Assembly: GCA_009801085.1 (NCBI GenBank)
Contig: VNWV01000005.1
Coordinates: 3,038,001-3,102,000 of the forward strand
Reading direction: 5' to 3'
DNA from: Lasiodiplodia sp. COLG20
Lineage: Eukaryota; Ascomycota; Dothideomycetes; Botryosphaeriales; Botryosphaeriaceae
DNA: 64,000 nucleotides
The position numbers and the translations under genes were made by a program. The notes under the pieces were generated by a model. The model saw nothing but the letters and a program-made list of their open reading frames with translations, was not told the origin of the DNA and ran no database searches. Positions 35,450-47,668 of this stretch are shown in pieces (position 1 is the stretch's first letter; each line of letters opens with the position of its first letter).

Positions 35450-36499
35450 TGTTGGGTAGATGGTGATGATGACCGGCAATCGGAGAGAGTAGAAGCAAGG
35501 GCTTTGGGGGTTGTATATGAAAATCGGGATGGCACTTTGTAATTAGATGTTTTGGCTTCTCTTGTTTTGCTTCCACAGTTACTGTGGTACGGTAATGATA
35601 GGTCTGGCACTGATGTATCACTGATTTCTTTTTCCATCGAACAACGACCCGGCAGTGAGCTACAGAAGGTTGGATAATTTTTTGTCCCACCAAAGGGCCT
35701 TTGACTTTTAGCTTTATCAAAGCAATGTTAGGATATAGATGCCGACGCCAAAAAATGAAAGAACAACACCCAAAACAAAACATAGACTTCGACTGCTGTC
35801 TTATGCGCTGCGACTAGCCAACCAACCCAGGACCACCCACTGCGGTCCACCGCCACCATTTTTTCATCTATTCTTCCCTTCGATCACAATGGAGGGCATC
35901 CAACCACTCAGTCCGTAGCCGAAGAAAGACTTCACACACTTACAAGACCCTACAACCTCCCAGACAGAGCAAGCAAGAGCTCGAGAAGAGGAAAAATCAC
36001 ATTAAGGCCTCGAATTTTACACGAAAGAATGATGATGCCTCTTTCTCCATTGAGCACGTGAGAAGTAAGAGAAGAGAGAAAACAGCAGAAGAACAGGAAA
36101 AAACCATTCAAGCCATGCCACCGTAATGATGATGATTTCCACGCGCATTCAAGCTGAAGCTCACGAAAAGGAAATAAAAGAGGACTGCCACGCTTCACAC
36201 TAAGCAGCGGCAGAAACCTCTTTTGTTTTTTGCTTCCCCGTGCAGTCGCTTCCAGCCCAGAAAGTGAGGAGGATTAAACCCCTTTAGCACCCACCCTCCA
36301 TTCCTCCCAAAACTAAAACCGCACAACCAGTTCTCATAAAACTCCGTATGTTTGTCCGCGTAGTGTCCGTTCAAACCAAAAGCCCCGATGTTTATCATGA
36401 TGATGAAGACGTGTCGGAGAGAGGAAATTTGTCTATCAAAATTCGACCTGTACTGAAACAGACGCCCAACAATCAGCATCAGACTATTTCCATGCAACA
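35450..36499. other. Convergent intergenic region before STH1
   Basis: About 1 kb between the 3' end of the acidic-protein gene and the 3' end of the STH1-type gene. Moderately AT-rich with A-rich tracts; no gene recognised. Confidence 0.5.
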
Positions 36500-39400
36500 T
36501 CAGCGAGATGCCATGGGAGTGCCCGCGCTCGAGACCGGTCCTGTCGAGGGCCTGACGCTTGCGTTGCCCCGGTCGTCGAAGTCGGCGAACTGAGGGTATT
36601 CCTGTGTTTCCTCCCTGAGCTTGTTGACGCAGGTTTCCTCGATGAGGTTGGCGTCCTGGTACAAGATACTCGTGTCCTCGTTGTACGTGCGGCAGTTGTT
36701 ACACAAAAGAGCCATGTCTTGCCTGAACTGCCGTGTGTGCTGGTACTCTTTCTTGTTGATCTTCTTCTTGATCTGATCCATGCAAACCGGCTTGGTGATG
36801 ATCTGGTAGTAATCGGGGTACTCGTAGCGGTCTGGCAGTTGAATGAAGGGGTCGATAATGCCGCGTGGTGCAAGATCTTCGCCAGGAGCGGGGCCTTCTT
36901 CCAGGTCGTTGAGAGTCTCAAACACGTTGTTCAGGATCTTTTGCAGTGCCTGCCGGTCATCTGCGCTGAGCGTCTCGGTGTTCTTGGCCCCACGGCCCCG
37001 CTTCCGAGGGGCAGGAGTTGTTTCACCATCCAAAGATGCCTCGTCCGCTTTCCGCTTCTCAGCCTTGGGTTTCCGACCGCGCTTCTTCGGCTGCGGCTCT
37101 TCTGAGCTCTCGCGAGACACAGCTGGAGACTCTACCACTTCGAACTCGCGAGCAGGGCGCTTCTCCTGTTTGCCAACGCGCCGTGCCTTAGCAGCTTCTT
37201 TACGGGCAATGGCTGCCTCGATCGTGTCGTCGTCGTTGTCGACAGCCTCGAGCCACTGCTCTTCTGTGAGACCATCGTCGTATTTGACAGCTCTCCTTTC
37301 ACGAGCACCACGACCGTATGTTTCCTCGACCTCTTCGACAATGGCTGTATCGTCATTGACGTAGATGTCTGGCAATTCCTGCTCAGAGAACAGGCGAGGA
37401 AGTCTCTTGTCAGGGCCATACTGGTCGTCCCTGGCTCGCCTTTCATCGATTTCACGGAACGTGATCAGCTCGTCGTCAGAACGCATCATGATAATGTTGA
37501 GGTCCTCGTCATCCATCTCAGCTTGCTCGAGGTTCTCGGCAGCTTCGGCAGACTCAAGCATAATTCTCAGCATAGCGTCACGTTCTTCGTTGGTGGACTT
37601 GTTATCGAATTTACCGGCCTGAATGACCTTGCCGTCCATGTCCAGCTTGAAGTTGGCACGCTCCAAGATCTTCTCTTCAACAGAGTTGGAACTGATCAAA
37701 CGGAGAATGCGGACCTCGTTCTTCTGACCGATACGATGGGCACGATCTTGAGCCTGCAAATCCTGGTGAGGATTCCAGTCAGAATCGTAGATGATGACGG
37801 TATCGGCGGATTGAAGGTTCAGTCCAAGACCACCGGCACGGGTGGAGAGCAGGAAGCAGAAGTACGGAGAGTTGGGAGCGTTGAAAAGCTTTAGGAGGTC
37901 CGAACGATCGTCGGCCTTTGTTGAACCGTCCAGACGGAGGTACTGAAGCCCTCTCAGCCGCAGGAAGTCCTCCATGATGTTCATGATCTGTGTCATCTGG
38001 AAGAACATCAAGACTCTGTGGCCCGTTGCTTGGAACTTGGGTAATATCCTGTCGAGCAGCTCGAATTTACCGGCGGTACGCCAAAGGAGATCGTTGGTGC
38101 CTCTGCCAGGGTTGATTTGGTCTTCAACCTCTTCGAAGACAAAAGGATGGTTACAGAGCTTGCGCAGTTGCATGAGCATATTGCTCAGACCACGCATGCC
38201 GGTCTTGCCACCCTTGCCGTCGCTGACCATGAGCCTGTTGTGGTTGACAAGCTGCTTGTACAGTTTGGCCTGAAGCGCAGAGAAGGTACACTTGATGACG
38301 CGCTCTTGCTTGTCGGGCAGGTCCTTCTCCACGTCCTTCTTGAGACGGCGCAGCAGGAAGGGCCGAAGCACCTTGTGAAGACGGCGAATGACAAGCAACT
38401 GCTCTTCTTCGCTGAGCTCCATCTTGTCTTGACCGCCAGTATTCGCGAACGGTGTGTTGAACCACTCATCGAAAGACTTGACGGACTTGAAGATGTTGGG
38501 AAGAACGAAGTTGAGCAGCGCCCAAAGCTCAGGAAGGTTGTTCTGGAGCGGAGTACCAGTAAGAATGAGACGGTAGCGCGTGGTGTAGTACTGAGTGATG
38601 GTACTGCTGAGCTTCGAGTTGGAGTTCTTCATACGATGACCTTCATCAACAATCATGTGGAGCCACTTGATCTTGCTGAGAATCGGACGGTCCTTGATGA
38701 TGAACTCGTAAGTCGTAAGCAGGACCTGGAACTGTCCCCAGCGGATCTGCTGCTGCTGCTGTTTACGCTGCTGAGGAGGACCCTTGTAGACGATGCGCTG
38801 CACACTCGGTGCCCACTTCTCGAATTCGCTGTTCCAGTTCGTGAGAGTACTCAGCGGAACAATGACAAGGTAGGGACCGGGCTGTTGCTTCTTCTCGATC
38901 AAATAAGTGATCAAACTGATGGTCTGGATGGTCTTGCCAAGACCCATCTCGTCGGCCAGAATACCGTTCAGGTTGTTGTTGTACAGCGAAATCATCCACT
39001 GCAGACCCTTGAGCTGGTACTCTTTCAGCTTACCACCAACCAGGTTGGTAGACTGCTCGACGACCTCTTCCTTGATACGGTGGGCAACCTCATAGTAGTC
39101 GACCTTGTTCGACTTCCTGTTCGGGTCATCCTCGTCGAGGTCGCTGTCGTCGTCCTCGGAATCGGAATCGGGAGCATCTCCGCCCCACCTGTCGGTAGCA
39201 CTCCGCTGTTGAGCCTTGACGGAAGCAGCCAACTGGTTGAGGAAACCATCGGTTTGTTTGAGCAGGTGAGAAATACGAGTATCTTTTGCTTGACCAAGGA
39301 GCTTCAGGTAAGTCTCCTCGTCGTTCGCCTTCAGGGCCTGGAGACGCTGCTTTGCCGTACGCTCCACGCGTTTCTGTTCTTCCTTTTCGATGTTCTGGTG

Positions 39401-40757
39401 AGTCGACATCATGGCGCGACCGAGCCTCTGCATACGCATGCGCTGGTTTTGCGCCGCCTTCTGGATTTCTTCTCCACGGGCGAGCACGGCCTTGAGCTGG
39501 TCGGTCTGCTTCTTCTTCTCCTTGGTCTCCCGGGCATCCCGTTGTTGCTTCTCGAGCTTCTCGGTGATGCGAGCTTCACGGATGGACTGCTTCTTGACAC
39601 GGCGGTAAATGGCCCGGTTGGCTGTCATGGCCAGGTTGTCCGCATACAGCATTTGCCGTCCAATCTCCTGCCTAAGCGCACGCTGCTTGGGCAAAAGACA
39701 CAGCTTTTTATACTCGATCAAGGCCTTCAGCTTCAAGTTCTTCGCATGCTCATCCGTAGGGGTATCCGATTTGCTTGTATCCCAAATGCCGACATTTGCT
39801 GGCAATGACTCGAGCTCCGCCTTCCTAGCCTGAATCCGGTTGTAAAGGACAATTTCGCGTTCCTCGCGGACCTTGTCGACGTCGACACCGGTGGGCATAA
39901 TGCTGGGGAGAATGGACCGGCGCTCACGTTTATTGTGCTCGGCGTACGTGATAGACTTCGGGAACATTGAGAATGGGTCGGTTGTCGTCTTGAATCCCTT
40001 GTGAGCATTGGACTCTTCCTTGCTGGCGTCAGTGGCGGCAGCCTGAGCACTATCTAACACTTGACCAGCGGCAGCGACACGCTCAGCGGGAGTTGGCGAC
40101 TTGGTTGCTTGTTTGGAAGGAAATAGAGCTTGCTGCATCTCAGGCGTGATGGTCATGTTGCGGGAAAGACGCTTGAATGCAGCGATTTGCGCCCGCAGTG
40201 TCAAGACCTGTGTTTGGGTGAATGCGGGATGCGCGTTCGGAGTAGCAGGCTTTTCAGTGCCAGCAGCTTGCTGCGTGCCAGTGCTTGCGCTAGAATCGTT
40301 GTTTGAAGGCAGTGTAGGTGTCCCGGCTTGCCCGTTGGCGGAGGGAGTCGAAGACGCCTGTGCACCGTTCGTGGTAGCAGCGTGAGCAGTGCCATTCTGT
40401 TGCAGCTGTTGTGCCTGCTGCTGCTGTTGCAACTGCTGTTGCTTCTGCTGCTGCTCCATCATGTACCGCTGGCGCTGCTTCTGCAGGTTCGTTTGCTGCG
40501 AGACGGCAGCGAGCAAATTACGCGCCTTGATGAATTCGGGATCGGATTCGGAGACATTTTGCGCCTTCATCTGCTGATATTTCTACGGGGTGGGTTAGCA
40601 CGCATGTGCTGCTTCGGGAGATGGAAAACCATGCTGGAGCGACAATGCGTACCATATACGTTGCCTGAACCTGCTCCTTGGTGAGGCCTGCAGGCAGAGA
40701 GGGTATGACACCTTGGCCAGGGCCAGGGGTGCCGTTGACCGGCTGTACAGAAGCCAT
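36500..40757 (-). CDS. SWI/SNF-family chromatin remodeler ATPase, STH1/SNF21 type
   Basis: The protein has 1395 residues in two exons, 40757-40653 and 40582-36500. The 70-nt intron is GTACGC...TGCTAAC...CCGTAG, phase 0. Domains in order: poly-Gln segment (about 75-105); QLQ-like motif (FTQTQVLTLRAQIAAFKRLS, about 155); HSA helix (KKLCLLPKQRALRQEIGRQM, about 310-400); SNF2 ATPase with Walker A ADEMGLGKT (about 576) and DEGH box (about 679); helicase C domain with AHRIGQKNEVR (about 981); acidic/SnAC region; AT-hook-like stretches (KKRGRKPKAEKRK, RKRGRG); bromodomain (about 1250-1350) with YPDYYQIITKPVCMDQI and NCRTYNED. Size and order match Sth1/Snf21, the motor of the RSC nucleosome-remodelling complex; a Snf2 paralogue cannot be excluded without a tree. 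Nuclear, binds acetylated histone tails and moves or ejects nucleosomes. Confidence 0.93.
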
Positions 40758-41925
40758 GGTGGGGGAAATCGCGTGTCTTCAAAAGGCCGACACCGTGTGT
40801 TGATCGCAGTGGACGCGCCGGCGAACGAGGCCGGAGCCGAGGGGGACGCGATGATGAGAGTAAAGCGGTAAAGGTGGCCAGGCGTTGAGTGCTGCCTCAG
40901 AGCATCCTCGTGCGGTGTGCAAATGCGCCTTGTGGATGCGCGTCGCGATGCGGCCGGCGGAGGAGGGCCGGGGAACAGGGCGGCCGTCGCTCACGTCGCG
41001 GTGTGCAAATTGGAGGGAGGCGAAAATGAGCGTGGTGCGGTCGTGCAATGGCGCGGCGCGCGAGCGTGCAGGGGAAGCGGCACGCGTCGCTGAGGGTCGT
41101 GGTGATGCGGCGGGGAAAGCTTCGGGGGTGCTGCGATGGGCGGTTCTCGTCAAGCCGTCGATGCTCACAGAGGTTGAGCGCGAGGCAGACCGTTCAGCGA
41201 GAGGGCGCTGCTGCCAAGTTCCGACCGGGCTAGCGCGTTGCGTCACGTGAAAATCCTAACGGCGGGAAAGCGCATCGGTGCCGACCGTTTTCTCACTCAG
41301 TCCCGTCACCCTTCACCAAGAAATGATTTTGTGCTGCGGCGGGCCTGCTCTGCTGACGTCTTTGACTGCCGCCTCCACGGTCTGTAAGTTGATGAGCAGA
41401 TCATGTGACTTTCGGAGTCCCCCGGCTAAGACCCGCATGGGATGTCTATTGGCCCTGGCGCGTCACGCCTGAAGCAGCCAATTCGGCAGTCAAACAGCGG
41501 GTCCAGCCGCCTTTGAGCCTCGAAAATGCTTCTAGATTTCGTCAGGTACAGGAGTGCTGCAGCCCTTAACCTGCCAAGGAGCGCCGCAATCATGGAGGAT
41601 GCAACTTTTCGGAATGGTTTCCCCCAGTATCTTCGGCGATTAGCTACAACCGCGACAACAGACCCGGCTATTCGGCTTGACATGTTCGTCAGAATGTATC
41701 TATGGTAGCATCCTTGCGACGTGCTCCTCCACGGGAAGTAGAACGGGCATGTGCACAGACGAGTTCAAACGTCGAGCCGCAGCAGATCCAAATAGACGAA
41801 GGCTTGAATTCTACATGGGTCATCGTGCCGACCCACCGCAATAGCTTGATCCAATTACCCCCACGTAGGTGCTAAAAGAAACGATCCCCCGCAATTATCT
41901 TCGAGAGCAACGGCACCGGCTTACG
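40758..41925. other. Upstream region of the STH1-type gene
   Basis: GC-rich for the first 500 bases, the presumed promoter. From 41.3 to 41.9 kb there is nothing recognisable. A 60-codon frame at + 41526-41708 has no motif. Confidence 0.45.
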
Positions 41926-42008
41926 TAGGTAGTTGAAGCTACCATCCGGGCGCAGATGTCGAATTATTAAATATACATCTACGTCCAGATGATAGGTTCA
42001 ACTACCTA
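41926..42008. mobile_element. 83-bp palindromic MITE-like element, copy C
   Basis: Termini are TAGGTAG (41926) and CTACCTA (ending 42008), followed inward by TTGAAGCTACCATCCGGGCG on the left and the complement of TTGAACCTATCATCTGGACG on the right. The centre is AT-rich (GAATTATTAAATATAC). The flanks extend the palindrome by ACG/CGT. Both terminal heptamers share the same TGGG-to-TAGG change relative to copies A and B. Confidence 0.68.
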
Positions 42009-42398
42009 CGTGACGAGCTTAGATGCATATGGAAATTAGTTCCGATGGCCCAGATCTTTCGGCACTTACTATTACCTCAGATTATCACTGAAGCCGAGGC
42101 GCTTTTGAAATTCTTTATAATTCATGGAGACATAGTGGCCGCTGCTAGGCTCGAAACTTCCGTGCATAAAACTCCCTGTGTGATCGCTATGAGCAGTGGA
42201 GTATGGGAAGCCATTTCGTCTCCGCTTACGGAGACCGTCCTGCAGCCTCAACCGTCCATGTTTAAATCACTCAAAAAGACCCAAATTGCTCCCTTGAAAT
42301 GTGCCCGTCTATCCCAACCCTTCCTGACTCCGCGCCTTGAACTTTCCCCCGCTGCGCTCGCAGTAAGAAACCGACCAGTCGTATTCCCAGTGAAGCTG
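42009..42398. other. Intergenic downstream of the BAR-domain gene
   Basis: About 390 bases with no recognised gene. It probably includes the 3' UTR of the BAR-domain gene. Confidence 0.45.
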
Positions 42399-43848
42399 TT
42401 AGTACTGGGACACCTCCGATGAACTCAAGCCGCTCTTCTTCATCGGCGGCGGAGGTGGCGGAGGCTTCTTCGCACGAGAGGGTGGTGGCGGCGGCGGTCC
42501 CTTCCGTCCGCTCGCCGGAGAAGTTGCCTCAGCGGCCCAGCTAGCAGATCGGATGGGTGCCGGAGAAACGGACCTATCTCTACCGTAAGATCTTCCAGGA
42601 CTGTGACTGCGGTCATCATCGTCGTAGTCGTCGCCGCCGCGGCTGCGCACCGGCCTCAAGTTGTTGCGACTAGCGGTGATGGAGGATGAGTCCGTAGGAA
42701 CACGAGAAAGTCGGGGCATGCCTCCCGGGGAGTCGTCGCCACGACGGGAAGGTCCCTCGAATGTGCCAGTGGTGTTGGTGCGGCTGATAGACGGACGCTT
42801 GGGAGAGTCTTCGGCGTAGTCACGGCGAGGAGAGACACCGCGAGCACCAAGCTTGGGGATGGTAAGCTTGGGCTCGGGCATGGGCGGTTCCTCTTCCTCC
42901 TGGTAGCGGTCGTAAGAATGGGCCGTGTTGGAGCGAGACCTGGGTCCACGGCGGCTGGTTCCAGAAGATCCAGCTGAGCTGTGTAACGTTAGCATGTCTC
43001 TTAAGGCACCGCCGCAAAGTAAGCGCGGCTTCGCATTCCACTTACCGAGCAGGCCAGTCCCGCTTCAACTGCATAAGAACCTCCCGGCACTTGTCATGAT
43101 AAGCCAACTCGGCTTCCAAGAATGCAGCCAGATCTTCGACGTTGTCCCTTTCCGCCTCCTTGACCTCCTCCATGCGGCGGTAGACGTCCTCGCTAGCCTC
43201 CTCGTATTTAGCCTTTTGGGAGCGGAGCTCCTCCTCAACACGGAAATCCTCCTTCTTGGCCTTCTGCATCTTCACCAGGGCAGTATCGTAGGCAAGGCGA
43301 CGCTGCTCCAGCTTCTTGCGGGCCGCATTGTATTCCTTCATCTGGGCAAGGTTGCGTTCGAGGGACTCCAGCCAGCTGGTGGTGGAATCGGCAAGGAGCG
43401 TCTCCTGCGCGCGTGCCATTCTCTCGTGAGAGCGGCCCATCGCTTCAACAGAGTCAGCTCGTCATCGGAATTACGATCGGGTGAGGTGAGCACGTACTCG
43501 ACAAACAGGCTCCATACTCGGAGTCAGGATCAAAGTCCTCGCCGTGGCTGATCATGGTGGCACCCAAGAAGCCCACAGGCGTGTATTTTTCCTTATCCCC
43601 CGCATCGTTGCGCTTGGACAGCCACTTGACGTAGGCGCTCATAGACCTGTGCAAGTTGTCCATTCCTGGATGAGGCAAATTAGCCAGAACCTCTCAACGG
43701 TCGTGTGCCGGATCCACATACCGTCAGAACGAACGGTCATCTCCTGCTCGAGCGCCTTGAAGTCGTCGGTCGCGTTGGTCCGGACTTCGCCTCCCATGCG
43801 CTCCCCCGCCCATTGCTTGAAGCGGTCCAGTTTCTTGTTGACAATCAT
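42399..43848 (-). CDS. BAR-domain membrane-curvature protein
   Basis: The protein has 423 residues in four exons: 43848-43722, 43665-43498, 43442-43046 and 42978-42399. Introns are 56, 55 and 67 nt with clear donors (GTATGT, GTACGT, GTAAGT) and branches (GGCTAAT, GCTGAC, TGCTAAC). Residues 1 to about 230 form a helical BAR-type region: KLDRFKQWAGERMGG, FEALEQEM-like FKALEQEMTVR, then a long amphipathic coiled coil (TWLE-like SWLESLERNLAQMKEYNAAR, LEQRRLAYDTALVKMQKAKK, FLEAELAYHDKCREVL). The C-terminal half is disordered, rich in Ser/Arg, with poly-Pro runs (GPPPPPPSRAKKPPPPPPP) that could bind SH3 or profilin; no SH3 domain is present. Such proteins shape membranes in endocytosis or trafficking. 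Which fungal BAR subfamily this is I cannot say. Confidence 0.85.
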
Positions 43849-44741
43849 GTTGGGTTTCCGTGTGGTGTGTTCGTCGTCCGCGGGGGCGTGTTGAGGGAAA
43901 AGGAGCGGGACGAAGATCACACGTGTTAGCGGCGGGTAATTAGGCGCTGTGCTGGCTGAATCGTGGTGCCCTGGGCACTTTCGCGGTGTGTGGAGGGGCG
44001 CTGGCTAGTATCGCATGCGAGGTTTCAGGTGGAAATGGCTGGGAAAAGAGACGGCGGAGAGAAGGTAAGGGCGGGTAGCGAGCGTGTGCAAGGGCTGCAA
44101 CTGAAGAGAAGAGGCGAGAAGGTCACGACCGGAACGCTGCGGCATGGGCTGCTGTCCCCATATAAGGAACCTTGGGGAAGGCGAGACCTGATGCCACAAG
44201 GAACCCTCGCCGTCGTGCCGATCTTGTGCAGGGGCCCGGTCGTCAACGCGGGAACCGCGCGGCCAGCACGAGCTGCCCCATCAAAATCGTGGCTGAGCGG
44301 CGCCCAGAAGTGCGATTCGCGCCTGCCCCTCGTTCGAGCCCATTTCGCCAAAGGGGGGGCTCCGCGTCCGGCGCGTCGATGATACGCCACGCTTCGTGCC
44401 AATCGAAAATCTGAAACAGGCCCGGGGCAGGTTGGCCTGAGGGCGCCATCGTCTCGCTTTCCAGCTCTGGTCACGATCTCCTATTTTTGGACGTCATATC
44501 GAACGCATTCATTTTGATGAGACTCGAAGATCTGCCTCTTGAGCTTTTGATGAAGCTGCGTGGCTCTGCACCTAGCACTCCCCGGACAACCCCCCGCACC
44601 CTCCTGCGGGACTGGAATATCGCTGTAGAAAGCTCGCATGCACCATGTTTTTTATTTCCCGGTACATAATGGGTACTATTCGCCCCGAGGAAACCCGAAC
44701 CCGCAGCAAAGAACACCCGAACCCATGCGTCACCCGTGAAT
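43849..44741. other. Intergenic: BAR gene promoter and ribosomal-protein 3' flank
   Basis: About 0.9 kb, GC-rich near the BAR gene. Open frames on both strands lack motifs. No gene recognised. Confidence 0.5.
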
Positions 44742-45861
44742 CTACTCCTTCGTCTTCTGCGTACCACGGAGCAGACCGGTTCTCCTGGCAGCAATAAGAC
44801 CGGCCTTTTGACCCTGTGCGGCGTAGCGGGAGATGGTCGAGGCCTTACCGATATGCTGGTGGTTACCACCACCGTGAGGCTGTAGAAAGCAATATCAGCA
44901 CCGCATCTTCGCCCCGCACTCTCCAGAACACTTACGTGATCGACGGGGTTCATGGCAACACCACGAGTCTTGGGCCAAGAGTTGCGCTTGACGGCGAACT
45001 TGTGCTTAGCACGGGAAGCCTCTGTTGACAAAATTAGCCTCCGAATCCCCGTAGTCATGGCAATTGCTGCACGTACTCAGGAGGGGCTTGTCCGTCCTTC
45101 CACCACCAGCGACGATACCGACCATACCACGGACGGAGCTGGAGACGACCTTCTTGGCGCCGGAGGGGAGCTTGACACGGGTCTTGCCCTCGTCGGGGTT
45201 GTGGCCAATGACGGTGACGTAGTTGCCGGAGGTCCTGCCGAGCGCACCGCGGTCGCCAACCTTCTCCTCGACGTTGGTGACGACGGTACCCTCAGGAACG
45301 GAGCCGAGGGGAAGGACGTTGCCGATGGTCAAGCTGGCGTTCTTGCCGGCGTAGATGAACTGGCCGGTGTACATGCCCTCGTTGGCAATGAAGGTCTCGG
45401 TGTGGAGCTTGAAGCGGTAGGGGTCGCGGAAAACGACCTTGGCGAGAGGAGCACCACGGCCGGCGTCGTGGATGATGTCCTTCACGACACCGCGGACGTA
45501 GCCATGGCGCTCAGCGAAGTCGTTGGTCCTGAACTTGGCGGGGGCCTTGTTCAGACGGGTGTTGGCCGTGAAGATGGAACCACGACTTTTATCATGTTAG
45601 CGAATCGGTTCCGGAAAGCTCTCGAGCGTTTGCGCGTACCCCTTCCTCTGGTTCCTGATAACGCGACCCTACGAACTGTCAGCTCGAATTCCTCCGCAGC
45701 GGTGCGTGGTGAGGGAGGTGCAATTTCGCCGGCTCTGCCTGGAGACGCTGCGCGGCTGTGACTTTGGCGCAAGCCCATTGTCGTCTGCTCGCGGCGAGCT
45801 CCATTCGAGACAGGCGTGGCATGCGTGCGTGCGGTGTTTCGGGCGGAATTGTACTGACCAT
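44742..45861 (-). CDS. RPL2: 60S ribosomal protein uL2 (yeast Rpl2, human RPL8)
   Basis: The protein has 254 residues, exactly the yeast length, in five exons: 45861-45859 (ATG only), 45668-45640, 45585-45077, 45021-44936 and 44879-44742. Introns are 190, 54, 55 and 56 nt. The first begins directly after the start codon (ATG then GTCAGT) and ends CGTAG before [10 protein letters not shown]. Conserved blocks include [29 protein letters not shown]-like [59 protein letters not shown] and [12 protein letters not shown]. The [14 protein letters not shown] segment is the universally conserved loop near the peptidyl-transferase centre. It builds the large-subunit core in the cytosol after nucleolar assembly. 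An early intron is common in fungal ribosomal protein genes. Confidence 0.95.
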
Positions 45862-47668
45862 GGTTGCTGCTGTTGTTGTCGTGCAGGTGGTGTCCGGTCG
45901 GTCGTCCTCTGCGGTTGAGATTGATTTCGATTGTGGGCTTTTCGCGAAGGTCGCGGCGCACGGCCCACCAAAGGCCCGCGCTAGCCCGACTCGGCTAATG
46001 AAAATGCAATGAGAGACCGGCCACACCTCAACCTTCCGTCTCGCCCTCACCACCAAGCTTTCATCAGCCATCGCGCATCCACGCCGCGCACATTCAGGTG
46101 CATGCACCTGCACATCGCATAGATTTGGTGCGCATCGAAACATCTGCTTGCATATTCCGTGATCACTGGGCGTTGGACAGCGCTTCTGTTCGCTCAAAGA
46201 CACCATCGCTTCAAAATGGCTTTTATCGCGGCATCGCTCAAGAGATGGGAGACATCTGAGGTGGGATGCATCTCCTGTGTTGCTAGTCTGTCCGAGCGCA
46301 CATCCGTTGTGGGCAATGAGCACATGCCATGGCAAAACTACAAGAGCGCGACAGTCACCGAGTCGCCAAGTCACCACAAAACTCCCACATCCCCCCTCCC
46401 TGCAGCATCCTAGATCCGAAACCATCACATCTCTATATTTCTCGCATCTTCACATTTCTCAGGCATGTCGGGAATCTCTCTCTTTCTCTGGTTTCATATA
46501 CTTCGTCCTACCCATCGGTTTCAGATGGTAAACAGCCAAGTTCATCTCCTATTCCGTTGTTTTCAAGTGGTTTCTCACCCTGGAACGGTGTGGTTGTGAA
46601 AGAGCAGGTTGCAGAAGTATTTTCCCCGGGCGCATGCCATTCACGGTCGCAAGACTTTTTGCCGAGGGCCTCTGCCGGCAGGCTCGCGGAGCGCAACTAT
46701 CACACACTCTCACATACAAGAGCTTGGAAACCCTGACTCGGCTTGTGCATCTCGCATAGAGAGCGCAAATGCGACAACTATTGTGGAGAGCGTTTTGGCC
46801 CATGTAGGTTGCTGTTGCGAGTGCTCACTGATTGTGCCAGATCGGAAGGCGTCCCGGAGAGGTTGCAAATAGAGTGCCAACACCATACCATCCACTCACA
46901 GAAACCATTAGCAACGATGCCGCAGCCCTCATCGCTAGCAGCAACTCAGTATAGGTTGTCACCTCTTCCATAGACGCGCAGTTGCACTCCCCATCGCACG
47001 GCGGATAATAAGAACGTCAGCATCCAGACGTCATTGCATAATTTCTACATCCTTGTCCGGGCTACTGTTACCGCTGCCCACAGAACGAGCTTCTCTGCTT
47101 CAAAGCCGGGTCGAGCAGGACGCTGACCTTTGTCGCCGCTTATGGCCTCAGTCCCGGAACCGTTCCTGTCACACTTGCCTGTAAGCGAGCGACACGGTCA
47201 TCACCAGAATTACGACAACAACCGCGCTCCACTCGGAATGTCGAGCTGTTCGTTGTTGTTGGTTGTACAGCAGGTTCTTGCAGGATTCGCGTGTCTGTGG
47301 CGGCTTCCTAGAGGTTGGACGTTGATACCCGAAGGCGCAACAGAGCTTTGGACAACGAGGAGAACAGATGGACTCCTCGGTTTCGTTGAAAGGAGCGAGA
47401 GCGGCGAGTTTGTAGACGGCGAATGCGAATGCAACTTTTCCCGGACTCGAGACATAGCGCGTGAAATATGCCAAAATAGAGCCCAAGTCTGGGACACATG
47501 ACGTGCACTGGGCCCAAGAGACGCCCAAGCCAATCATGTAATCTTATCGTTGCCAGTGCTTCATTCTCGCCGTGGTGCTCCAGCCGGCCGCGCACTTCGC
47601 ATCCACAACCCGCCGCTGACCCACCGCGTCCTCATCCAACTTCGACCACACCGTTCGACCCCCACAAC
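45862..47668. other. Intergenic: ribosomal-protein promoter and upstream region of the WHIM gene
   Basis: About 1.8 kb between two divergent starts. A 250-codon minus-strand frame (46428-45679) overlaps the RPL2 leader and first intron and has Cys-rich nonsense composition. No gene recognised. Confidence 0.5.

Noticed and set aside
38117..39808. Plus-strand open frame of 563 codons
   Set aside because: It lies antisense to the ATPase exon of the STH1-type gene; its openness is a by-product of codon use on the other strand.
44952..45761. Plus-strand open frame of 269 codons
   Set aside because: Antisense to the uL2 ribosomal protein gene, whose five exons are certain.
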